A stretch of 64,000 nucleotides of DNA from Quercus robur (taxonomy: Eukaryota; Streptophyta; Magnoliopsida; Fagales; Fagaceae): NCBI RefSeq assembly GCF_932294415.1, contig NC_065535.1, forward strand, positions 90,040,862 to 90,104,861, given 5' to 3'. The notes beneath the pieces are model-generated. The model was not told the DNA's origin and did no database searches. It was given only the letters and a program-made list of their open reading frames with translations. The translations under genes and the position numbers were made by a program. The stretch's first letter is position 1, and each line of letters starts with the position of its first letter. Shown here in pieces: positions 33,301 to 43,748 of the stretch.

Positions 33301-33410
33301 CCTTTGTTTCTCTTAAGAAGCAAGAGCATTTCTTTCCTTTTTCTTGTTTTTATTTTTCTTTCGTTTGCTAAATCCTTACTTATGCAAATAAAATAGAGAG
33401 ATTAAGTTAA
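30355..33410. other. AT-rich intergenic sequence, nothing recognised
   Basis: No supported gene, RNA or bounded repeat. Short open frames here are unrelated to any family I know and have no exon context. Confidence 0.5.
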
Positions 33411-34260
33411 AATTTGGTGACTCAAAGCATATAAAACCTTTTTTTATTTTGTTTTGGTGCTGAGTTCCGGATAAGCATGTAATAAAATATTAGAGAATGA
33501 CATTGTACATAAATGACTTGAACAAAACAAAATGCACATATCTTGTTCGTCCAAAAAAACCATTATATTAAGAAATATTTGATGCCAACAAGGACAGTGA
33601 AATGAGAATTTTTATTTAGTTCTCGCTTTTTAAACCTATTTAAAAGAAAAAAAAAATGTGGTTTACATTTTCAAGAGTTTTGTACTTTAGTAGCATGATC
33701 TCCTCTCTTTTATGAGTAGAATAAAGGATTGAATCACATCTTTTTCATTATTGTAACTATCGAATTAAAAATAACAATAATAATAACAAAATTGTTCTTT
33801 AATTTTAGTTTAGGATGCAAATTATAAATATTTTTAATTTGGTGACTCAAAGCATATAAAACCTTTTTTTATTTTGTTTTGGTGCTGAGTTCCGGATAAG
33901 CATGTAATAAAATATTAGAGAATGACATTGTACATAAATGACTTGAACAAAACAAAATGCACATATCTTGTTCGTCCAAAAAAAACATTATATTAAGAAA
34001 TATTTGATGCCAACAAGGACAGTGAAATGAGAATTTTTATTTAGTTCTCGCTTTTTAAACCTATTTAAAAGAAAAAAAAAATGTGGTTTACATTTTCAAG
34101 AGTTTTGTACTTTAGTAGCATGATCTCCTCTCTTTTATGAGTAGAATAAAGGATTGAATCACATCTTTTTCATTATTGTAACTATCGAATTAAAAATAAC
34201 AATAATAATAACAAAATTGTTCTTTAATTTTAGTTTAGGATGCAAATTATAAATATTTTT
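33411..34260. repeat. Tandem duplication, two 425-bp copies
   Basis: 33411-33835 and 33836-34260 have identical length. By eye they differ at one position (CCAAAAAAACC versus CCAAAAAAAAC near 33557 and 33982). Both start AATTTGGTGACTCAAAGC and end AAATATTTTT. The unit is noncoding and AT-rich. Near identity means a very recent duplication, or an assembly artefact. Confidence 0.95.
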
Positions 34261-35560
34261 AAAGCTTATAGTATACATTTCCAATATTTTTATAGTTTAG
34301 GTGGATAATTGTCCACTAAACTATTAATTTCTACTAATTTTTGTACTAGTTTAGATATTGAGATGGATATTGTAAATTATCATATCAGGCTATTGATTTC
34401 AAAAATTTTGAAGTTTATGGTGCATAACTGCATATTACGAATACCCCTATAGTTTTTTTTTTTTTTTTTAATTAATTATTTATTTATTTAATTTGATAGT
34501 AGAATGAGAGAAGTAGATTTAAATCTATTTCTCTTAATAAAGGAGAATAGACCATTGAACTAGAAGTCTCTCTTGTCTTTGTGTAACATTAAGTTGATAA
34601 TTACAATTTAAAAACCCCCATTTCCTATCCAGCATAAAGTATAAAGCTATGAGTTTGGCAGATGGTTTCCTCTATGATTTATATATCAAGTCTGTGTCAG
34701 CTGCCCCATCTAAAAAATTCAAAGTTATGTCACATAAATTTTTAATAAAGAAACCAAGCACGCACCAAGTGAATACAAAAGCCGAAAAGACAAAGAAGGG
34801 TAATAATATTCCTAGGTATATATATAAAACCATCTAGATGCATGGAGGAAGAGAACTCAGAGAAGGCCACGATGGCTGACCTTATTCTTTGAATATTCCA
34901 ACCTTTACATTGTGAAAAGTTGTTTGTATTATAATTTACTAATATTGTATTGGATCCTACACTAACTTCTCTTTTAATCGGATTAGAAAGTGATCCTGAT
35001 TGGCTGGCCTACTCCGAGTCAGCTTCGGGGATAATTGCATTTGAATAAGAAAAGTTAGCCAAGTCTTGAAGCCAGAGTGTTTGGTGGGCATTTGTATTCT
35101 AATCCCTTTACCAAGCAAATACTCAATTGAAAAGACCACCAAGTTTTTATATTGGCAAGAATAGGAGTGAAATAAAAGTATAGCATGGTGCGTTTAGGCA
35201 CGATAGGCTTGTACTCTTAACAAACCCCATCAAACTAGTGTTAGGTTGCACAAAATCAATTTGAGTTTGGAAATTAATAAGATCACGGAAGCAGCTTGAT
35301 GGATGAGGTTTGGTAAAAATGCTATTATTTGATCCTGTGAAGAGACATAACATAACTATAGTGTGCCTTGAAGCAAATGGTGATGAACAAAGTGATGACC
35401 AATCATTATTATGTACAATCTAAATAGGACAAAACTGTACCTTAGATATTATTCCTTAGATTTCTCTTTTAAAATTCAGCCATGTGGTTACTTAATTAAA
35501 AAATATACTTTCATCTTATAAGAAAAAATCCACATAACATAATCTTAAAATGAGAACCTA
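34261..35560. other. AT-rich intergenic sequence, nothing recognised
   Basis: Homopolymer runs (poly-T near 34449-34466) and short open frames without recognisable similarity. Confidence 0.5.
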
Positions 35561-36059
35561 AAAGCATCCACATCAGTGAATTTAAATTTTTAGCTTTTTA
35601 TCTACACAAAAAGTCACTTTATCTATTTTACCTTTTCACACCCTACAACAGTGGAGCTTTTTTATCTTTTAATACAATAAAATAATATAAACACTACAAT
35701 AAAATAATATTTCATTCAATCACCAACACACCACCACAACCACCATCAAACCCATAAAAATCACTGCACAACCACAATCCCACCGTGCCCATCAAAACCA
35801 GTGAAGAAGAACAAAATAAAAACCTAGAAAAATCAACATAGCTAAACCAGTGAAGAAGAACAAAACAAAAACCCAAAAAAATCAACACAGTCAAACCGAA
35901 ACCCATGCCTGACACTCTGTCCGATTCGGTATCGGCCGACGAGACTTGCGTCGATCATCGATCAGTGATCATAAATAGTGATGATGAGTGCAAAGCGAAA
36001 TGGAATGCTTCGATTTGAGGTGAGTCGAGTAATGTGGGACCCGATTGGAGCTAAAAACG

Positions 36060-36085
36060 GAGAGAGAGAGAGAGAGAGAGAGAGA
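36060..36085. repeat. (GA)n microsatellite
   Basis: Uninterrupted GA/AG units inside the nonautonomous element. A longer tract follows at 36325-36370. Confidence 0.9.
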
Positions 36086-36322
36086 TGAAAGAGAAGTGGG
36101 CTTGAGGCGATCGGTGGCATGGGTCTGAGGCCGATGGCAGCGTGGGTTTGAGGCTGATCAGCGACTTGGGACGGCTGGTGGGTTGGTGACGTCGAGCTTC
36201 GGTGGCGGTGACATTAAGGATGAGTCGGGCCGACGGCGGTGAATGACGGAGCTTAGCTTGAGAGAGTGACGTTGAGAGAGGTTGCTTGAGAGAGTTTTGA
36301 GAGATGATGAGAGCTTTAGCAC

Positions 36323-36324
<2 letters not shown>

Positions 36325-36370
<46 letters not shown>
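36325..36370. repeat. (GA)n microsatellite
   Basis: About 22 GA units. Together with the tract at 36060 it brackets the GC-rich core of the element, and it creates spurious Leu-Ser repeat frames on the minus strand. Confidence 0.9.
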
Positions 36371-36371
<1 letters not shown>

Positions 36372-36689
36372 CATTTTTATTATTTTAATCGGGCTGGGAG
36401 TAAAATTTTTTTTTTTTTTGTTTAGCTCTCAGCTACAGTGCACATCTATCTATAAATGTGTACTATAGCAATGGAGCTAAAAAAAATAAGTATAGCTCCA
36501 CTGCTGCATGCTTCTTTTTGGTGTTTTGGTGGAGCTAAAATAGTTATATAACTATTTAGTTCCACTGTTGCAAATGCTCTAAGAAACAACATCTAAATAC
36601 TATAACTAAGTCTTATCCATCTAAAATAATGCTTCAATTGATATACTAGTAAACTAGTACCGTAATAAAGCAATCAATTCATATATCTT

Positions 36690-37090
36690 ATATGAGCCAA
36701 TGCAACCAAAGATGCTCGACCGTGGTGTCAACAAGTGCTGGATATGTTGCTCCTATACAGGAGCAAGCAATAACGATACCCACTTCTTCTTGTTCCAACA
36801 AATGGAGTCACTGAGTAGATTTTTTTTGGGTGTGGTAACGATGGTGATATCAATGAAAACTTATGTTACCAACAATTGAAAGACAAAGTAAAGTCTATAG
36901 AATAAGGTGTTCCTCAAATACCGAAGAATCGTGAGAACAACATAGTGAATTGACCGTGGTGTTTCCATGAACTGATTGACAATATGAATTACATAAGAGA
37001 TGTCTAATCAATTAACTGTGAGATAAATAAGACTCCCAACTAGTTTCTTGTATAGTGTAGGGTGTAGCATCATGAATACGTTCTTCATGA
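36690..37090 (-). pseudogene. Decayed Ty1/copia reverse transcriptase / RNase H fragment
   Basis: On the minus strand, short in-frame pieces read as the end of copia RT and the start of its RNase H: LVGSLIYLTV, then DISYVIHIVNQFMETPRS, YVVLTILRYLRNT, and further on YRYCLLLYRSNIS. These match the order in copia pol (Tyr-Lys-Lys-Leu-Val-Gly-Ser, the conserved Gln-Phe-Met, Leu-Arg-Tyr-Leu and the Gly-Tyr-Cys region). Frames change several times and stops interrupt, so this is an old fragment with no LTRs nearby. Confidence 0.65.
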
Positions 37091-37802
37091 GCATGTAGAA
37101 GAGAGCAAACAAGAAAGTGAGAGAACTTGAAAGCTAGAGAGAGAGAGAGAGAGAGGTCCCAAAGAAACAACCAGTTCTTTCTCCTTTTTGCTCCTGTGTG
37201 TTGCAATCATGGCTCGTTCCTTTGCTTTTCTTGAGTTTATGTGGCGCACTAGTCTTAACTTTTTTTTAGGTCCTAGTGTTGGAACGATGGTTCATTCCGT
37301 GAGCCAAGAAAACTTTACCCAATTCATATTTTAGAAATGTATGATTTGAATCTCTTCTTAAAAAAAAAAAATAATAAAATGTATAATTTAAACCTTATAA
37401 TTGTGATTGTTTTTTATTGCATTCATTCATATACATAAGTTTACACACTAGTTTCAAGGATAAGGTTAAAATTGAGGTGATTTTAGGACCAAAGATTTGT
37501 GTTCAATTATACCAATCCAATTGAAAGAAAACAATCACTACCCATTGAATAATTTTTCTATATTTTTTTAGAAGGCAACTAATTTTCTCTCATAATAAGA
37601 CACCTCATGTGGACCTATACTTCAATTATTTCATTGGACCTATACTTCAATTATTTCATCCCTTGGTGTAAGTAATCTATTGTTGAATAAGTGACAAAAG
37701 CGATAAATAGTTAAATACTTCAATTATATATAGATGTGAATTTCGAACTAATCTGAAAAAAATAAAATAACCTAGAGCACCTAGGTCTTAGTCTCTTAGA
37801 TG

Positions 37803-37855
37803 ATCCCAAGGGCCAGATAGCTTTTTTTTTTTTGAGAATCCCAAGGGCCAGATAG
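37803..37855. mobile_element. Minimal poly(A) retroposition footprint
   Basis: An 18-bp direct repeat, ATCCCAAGGGCCAGATAG (37803-37820 and 37838-37855), flanks a 17-bp insert consisting of C, a T-run and GAGA. This is what a target-primed insertion truncated to almost only its poly(A) tail (minus strand) would leave. Confidence 0.65.
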
Positions 37856-38866
37856 TACATTATCCAAAGTACAAAATCTTACACCATTAAATAAAATTGA
37901 AAAAAGAGGGTTCCCCCTTTAAGCTAGCTCATAATTGTCTCTACTGCTTTTTTGAGAATTTGAATGGTTGATACGATGCTTTCGTTACAAATTGTAGCAA
38001 AATATTTTCTAGGTTCTTAAATGAATTCATTAAACGTAATTAAGTATAAGCTACGATTCTTTAAAAAAAGAAAGGAAAGTATGAGCTACAAAGATTGGTG
38101 TCACAGTACCATGACTCACTAAGTCTAATTAAAATTGCGTCATCAAATTACGTCACTAGGAGGTTCTAGAATTCAAATTACAATTTTCTTATTAAATGCA
38201 TCAACAACTGCATTAATTTTAGCAGGACTCTCTTGTTTTAGCAAATGATTTTAGAGTTTGTAATTTTGTTTGTATCAAACATGTAGGTAACTCGGTTGCC
38301 CATTTTTTTTGTCAAATGTTCTAAGTCAAGCAATGAACTGCAGCCTGCAGGTCTAATTGAGGCCATTCTTGAGGGTATAGCTCCTCTTGTAAGGAGAAAT
38401 TCATTGTAATTTCTCTTTTTCCTGTCTTATTATAGCTTGGCATCCATTCTCATCAGAGAAAAAAAAAAAACAGTACATGCATTGCGGCGTGTCATATTTG
38501 AAATTATGTAATTAATAGAAAAAGTTCTATAAAAAAATTTTAAAATAATAAATAAAAAGCAAGCAAGTCTATTCACTTTTAGGTGCATTTTTATTTTTAT
38601 TTTTTTTTTTTTTATGAACGAAAAAATCAATAAATGGTGACTAAATGTTACTTTCATATTTGGCCGTAACCATATATAGTATCGTTCTATCTGCTGAATT
38701 TAATGAGTTATAATTATCCCAACCTCACCAAATATCAATTGCATACTTCTTTGACTATTAGAGCCAAAGTTTTTTTTTGGCAAGGGAGGTGAAGAGGAGA
38801 GGCCAGACAAACTCACCATACCAAGACTTGAAAGGGTTAGGTTTAACAAGGTACTGAAGGCTTTTT

Positions 38867-38871
<5 letters not shown>

Positions 38872-38906
<35 letters not shown>
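38872..38906. repeat. (AT)n microsatellite
   Basis: About 17 TA units in intergenic DNA. The surrounding stretch 37856-39724 contains nothing else recognisable. Confidence 0.9.
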
Positions 38907-38908
<2 letters not shown>

Positions 38909-39724
38909 GAAGAAGTTGCTGAAGACTTTAAACACCTCAATTCAGATTTGCTGGTGGTGCAATATTACTTTAGCCAAAGTTCACCCAACTATGTACCTTA
39001 ATAGACGCCAAAGACTAAGGTTTATTTAAAAATTAAAAAATTATAAAAATTATTATAAAAAAAAAACTTAATCCTAAATTTCAAGAATTCTACCAAAAAA
39101 AGAAACGAAAAAATCTACATAAAGGCATTAATAGGTCATATAGAAAGTTAGAACATGCTAAGAAACTTTTTTTTTTTAAAGCTCAAATTCATAAATAAAT
39201 TTAGCCTTGTACTTTAGAATCTATCATATTATCTAATGTGCCAATATAATTTAAGATTTTCTTGCCTCCTAAAAATACAATTTATTAGTGAGCTAATTCA
39301 TTCTAATCTCTTAATGTGACAAAAACTAAAAGTGAATACCCAACCTAGACAAGTGTGTTTATAATATTCCTAATTCCTAAACAAATAAACCTTATGAAAA
39401 ATTGAAATCTAAAATAATAATAATAGTAATAATACTTTCTAACTTTGTCTTGGTTTTATTTTTTTTTTCATTTAACCCTTTGATTTAATTTTTTTTTTCC
39501 AATTCAATCTTCTCCTCTAGTTTCATCCAATCTCGTCTTTAGTTTTGTTATTTTCACTTTTCAAAACGTAATCAATTTGATGGACAAACCAAGTCCAGTT
39601 GCATCAAAGGACTATATTAGAAATAAATAAAAATTATAAATTGAACTGAAAATTATAAATAAATAAAAAACTTGAAAGTAGAAATTAAAATTTTATTAAA
39701 ATTTGAGGGTATATAATTGTAGGA

Positions 39725-40132
39725 CAAAATTTAGTTACAAAATTGGTTGTAGTTTTATGTTACAACCTTACTCAATATCATTAACATTACTACATATTTT
39801 GAAAATCTAACGGTTGGATTGTGTGTTTTTTACACTCTTAATAAACATGTCAAATTTTATGCCAATTAGATATTATTTATTATATAATCTATAAAATTGT
39901 TATTTATGTATAATTTTAAATTACAAAAACTTTTAATTTAAATAATTTATTAATGACATAGTTATTGATCTTTAATTTCTTAAAAATTTTATAAGTATAG
40001 AGAATATAAAAAAAAAAAAAAAAGTAATCCAATATTAAATTTGTCAAAGTTAACCTCCAATTAAAATATATTGAGTAATGTTACGGTCTTAGATTATAAC
40101 TAATTTTATAACCAAATTTTATTCAAATTAAT
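39725..40132. mobile_element. MITE-like element with about 55-bp terminal inverted repeats
   Basis: The left arm starts CAAAATTTAGTTACAAAATT and ends TTACTCAATAT. The right arm starts ATATTGAGTAATGTTACG and ends TTATAACCAAATTTTATT; read inward it matches the left arm over about 55 bp with scattered mismatches. The AT-rich interior has no coding potential. The family and target duplication were not resolved. Confidence 0.65.
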
Positions 40133-42207
40133 AATATATATATATATATATATATACAAGAATATGGAGATGAATCCAATAAGGTGGGTCCTAATGCAAT
40201 AGTAATACACGATTAAGATTGAAAGTTTAAAAAAGAAATTTTCAATATCAACCATTGAATAAAAAAAAAAGTTTAAAAAATTAAAGTTAAAAAATAAAAA
40301 TAATAAAAATTAATGTAAGGGGATGAATTATAATTGCATCCAATGTAATACTAGCTATTGCACCGGATCCAAACCCTTTAATCCGTAAAGCGCATGGCAT
40401 CGCAGTAAGAGAGATAACCAACTTGGCAGACATTTAAGACAAGAAGCCGGCCACGTTGTCGTCATCACAATAATAGTTAAACAAAAAAAAAATCTTGTGG
40501 ATAAAGTGGGACCCACATGAACCCAAAGTGCCACGTAGCTGATTAAGTGGATAACCAAAGATTTATGAGATAAGTCCTTAGCTGTCTGCCTGTCTATCAG
40601 GCAAATTTGAAATCTGACTTGTGAGACTTTCGTGAAAAGCTATAAAAGCTATTGCACCCAATAGCCACTGTTCCAATCCCCAGGTTGACACGGTGGTCCA
40701 CCAGAATTGCTCCACGTTATCCAGGTTGGGTACGCACTTTTTTGTCTCCTTAATGTCTACTCCAATAGTCCAATTCATTAAAGCGACTAACATACAACCT
40801 ATATATTTGAGCAAAAAAGACCCTATGTATTTGAGCAAAATGTATAATTTTTCTTTTCTTCAAATAAAATAAAATTTGAGCCACTCAAACCTAAACCATC
40901 CTTTTTTTTTTTTTTTTTTTTATTAGAAAAAGGCATGTAGAAGAAGATAAAATAAGATTCTAATATAAATGCACACTTCGAAATTTCACCCAAAACTTGA
41001 TTAGGTCATTGAAGATAAATCACTAATAATCTTAGCAAATCTCCCATTTACTGTTGTTTAAATAATAATTTTCAGTATTTAAACAATAATAATACTTTTG
41101 ACATGTATTTCTATAACATTCAAATACTTATTTATACAATACTGAAAATTGAAGAGCAATACTTAAACACTGCTACCAAATGAGCCTTGATATCACAAAA
41201 AATGTTCTCTCATATGCATTTAAATTAGAAACCTTTGTTTATTTTCATTATTCATTTCTATTATTCTAGGAATTAAAAGGGAAATGAAAATGAAAAATTA
41301 TTGATTAAACCCTATATTCAACCTAGAATTTGTTCATAAATTAATTTGATAGCTATATGATACACAGAGGAAGTTCTTTTTAGAGAGACAAAATCTCACT
41401 TAGAGATTGAAACTAATGGCCAAAAAATTGAAATTGGTTAAATAAAACACAAAGTTTTGCCAATGGTTTCCCATTTTCTCTGCTTTGTTATTGCCTAGAT
41501 TCATAAAAATGAAATAAATAACGTGGATGGATAAGGAGAGAGTCAAATTGAAATTTCTTCATGAGTTTGGAACTTTAATTGAGAAAATTAAAATTTTGGG
41601 ACCTAATCTAAACAATATTTATACTATAAAACTTTTAAGTTTTAACATAATTTAACCAATTATTTTAAAGCTCAAAGAATTAAAATATGATCTAAAATGA
41701 GTTAGGTTCAAGTTACATCTTTATCTAGCATAACACTGACAATGTTACGAGATTAATAACTTTATATAAGAATAACATTTTTTTAAGATAACTATTTATT
41801 AAAAACTATCTTATCTTATTATTATCTCACTTTAAAAAATAAATAATAAAACCTTCATTACTTAAAGAATGTTTTTTTTCAATGTTAAGAATCTACAAGA
41901 TTTTTCCTCAAAAAAAAAAAAAAAAATCCACAAGATAAATGAGTTTGGATATGATAGTTAATGTCATTGAATAGGCATAAATAATATTTAAGATAGTTAT
42001 TAAACTCTCTCTCTCTCACTCAAAAGTCAAAAACTTTTTATTTATTTTATTACTAGTTAATTAGTGTGATCCACTCAAACGTTTATTGAAAATATTTATA
42101 AGTAATATTATATCGAAGGATTTGTAAAAAAATAATAGTATATATTTAAATCGAAGGGTTTGTAAAAAAGATACAACATAATAAATAAATTATTATAGTT
42201 GTTTAAA
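40133..42207. other. AT-rich intergenic sequence, nothing recognised
   Basis: A (TA)n run at about 40136-40155 and several homopolymers; no gene, RNA or bounded repeat supported. Confidence 0.5.
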
Positions 42208-42210
42208 AAA

Positions 42211-42412
42211 GACTAAATATAGTATGTTCCAGTTAGTTCAACTGGTAAAGTCTCTGATGGTTGTATAAGAAATCTGGGGTTCAATTCCCGCTTACACCAA
42301 AACTGATTGGTGTCTTGATCTAATAATAAAGAGCTATTATTAAGAGCGGATGTCATAGGTTGAAACTCTCTAAAAAAATAAAAAAAAATAAAAAGACTAA
42401 ATTTGAGTATGT
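42211..42412 (+). mobile_element. tRNA-derived SINE (second family)
   Basis: The body at about 42228-42394 has a near-canonical tRNA A box (TAGTTCAACTGG, 42234-42245) and B box (GGTTCAATTCC, 42278-42288) at tRNA-like spacing, a tRNA-unrelated body and an A-rich tail. Imperfect direct repeats flank it: GACTAAATATAGTATGT (42211-42227) and GACTAAATTTGAGTATGT (42395-42412). The 3' half does not fold as a tRNA, so this is a SINE rather than a tRNA gene. Confidence 0.8.
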
Positions 42413-42414
42413 AA

Positions 42415-42522
42415 CTCAATTGAACCACCGCACACCCTTGGTGTAATGGTCACTCCACAAGCACTTATACTTAGATTAGGTTAGGGTAGAATTTCTATCT
42501 TGTAAAAAAAATCTCAATTGAA
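42415..42522 (+). mobile_element. Short copy of the 4.7-kb SINE family, 10-bp target duplications
   Basis: The head CCACCGCACACCCTTGGTGT with A box TGGTGTAATGG and the tail CTTAGATTAGGTTAGGGTAG match the SINE at 4684-4848, but about 70 bp in the middle, including the B box, is missing. Identical 10-bp repeats CTCAATTGAA flank it at 42415-42424 and 42513-42522. It begins 2 bp after the flank of the preceding SINE. Confidence 0.85.
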
Positions 42523-43565
42523 ATTTATTTAGTTTTGGGTTTTTTCATTTTAATGAAATCGTAAGTCCTGAACATGGGTAGAACGTGTGTAAAGTGATTT
42601 ATATAATTTTTTTTTAATCATCAAAATTGTTATATAGTTTTTTTTTTTTTTTTGGTTTACTCAAGCATTTGTATGGAAATTCAAGAAAAATAATAATAAT
42701 AACAAAAATGTTATATTCATGGAAGGTCCCCCTCGATTTTCACCCATTAGTATGATCTTAGCAATTTCATGAACCAAACAATCATTTTGTTACTTGTAAT
42801 ATTGACATTGTAGGCGTGATTCTAGCAATCTTATAATTATTGGGAGTGATTCTTTCCTGTAATGTAATTTGTATTAGTCAATTTACTGCAAATTCAATCT
42901 ATATTATTATTTCACACTCCCAAAAATGTCAATCATAAAATATTTCACATAATATCCTTACTTTCATACTAAATATCCACATTTTATACATAAAATAAAA
43001 TTATTTCACACGTAAGACAAGCAAATTCCATATATCACTAAGATTTAGTTTCGTATGTTGTCCAATATTCCAGTGCACTAGACAGCTTAACTCATTTTAC
43101 TCATTCTCATGTTTTACTGATTCTCTGGTATTAGAGCCACAAAATCGGCCATCTTTTTTCTTACCTCCCTCTTGACAAGGAAAGCAAGTAATTTAAAGAA
43201 CAATCTCAATATTCATGGGTTAATTTGTATTATCATTTTTAATTAAAAAAATTTCTTTAGATATATTCAAACTTTCCAAATGTAAAAGCAAAACTTGACA
43301 CGTAAAGTTGAAAATGTGATACTATTTGTGTATAGTCCTCGACCTTATTATCAACGATAAGGACGAAGGCATGGTGAGTCAGTCAATCTCGAGCGTCCGT
43401 TCCAATCACTCTCTTACGTACCCCATATACATTAAATTCTATAGAGTAACTCGTTGTTCTTATCTGCACTATTTCAGTCACATTTTCTCTTCCTTTTTAA
43501 CATAAAGCTTTGCAGACTCTTAAGGAAATAGTATCAATATCTTCCATTTCCTTTCCAAGTTGCTT
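42523..43565. other. Upstream region of the TPS gene
   Basis: AT-rich sequence with no other gene. The last 200 bp or so before 43685 are A/C-rich and leader-like. No unambiguous TATA box could be assigned. Confidence 0.4.
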
Positions 43566-43748
43566 ATGATTTCAAAAACCCACCTTTATACACAAAACTC
43601 AAAAACCAAAACAGAAAAGGAGATTACTCAAAACTCAAAACTGTGTGTGTGTGATTTTTCCAAAACTCAAAAAGAAGAAAAAAAATGTTTTCTCAATCAT
43701 GCACGGACCTTAGAAATCTCATATCTGTTGAAGACTTATGGTACATGA
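43566..43748 (+). promoter_or_regulatory. Possible upstream ORF overlapping the TPS start codon
   Basis: An ATG at 43566 opens a 60-codon frame that ends at TGA 43746-43748, 64 bases past the first base of the TPS start, in a different frame. If the transcript starts upstream of 43566, this would reduce initiation at 43685. The peptide has no recognised conservation. Confidence 0.35.

Larger units (their letters stand above)
35562..36579. mobile_element. PIF/Harbinger-like nonautonomous element with TAA target duplication
   Basis: The left end AAGCATCCACATCAGTGAAT and the right end (read inward) GAGCATTTGCAACAGTGGAA form imperfect terminal inverted repeats of about 27 bp. TAA lies on both sides (35559-35561, 36580-36582). 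The interior begins with the AATACAATAAAATAATATAA landmark seen at 19639, then holds a GC-rich segment (about 35930-36320) between two (GA)n microsatellites. There is no transposase. Confidence 0.65.

Noticed and set aside
36051..36374. Minus-strand ORF of 107 codons rich in Leu-Ser repeats
   Set aside because: Both ends are translated (GA)n microsatellite and it lies inside a nonautonomous transposable element.
42228..42300. A tRNA gene (good A and B boxes)
   Set aside because: The acceptor and anticodon stems do not form and the sequence continues into a SINE body with an A-rich tail and flanking duplications.
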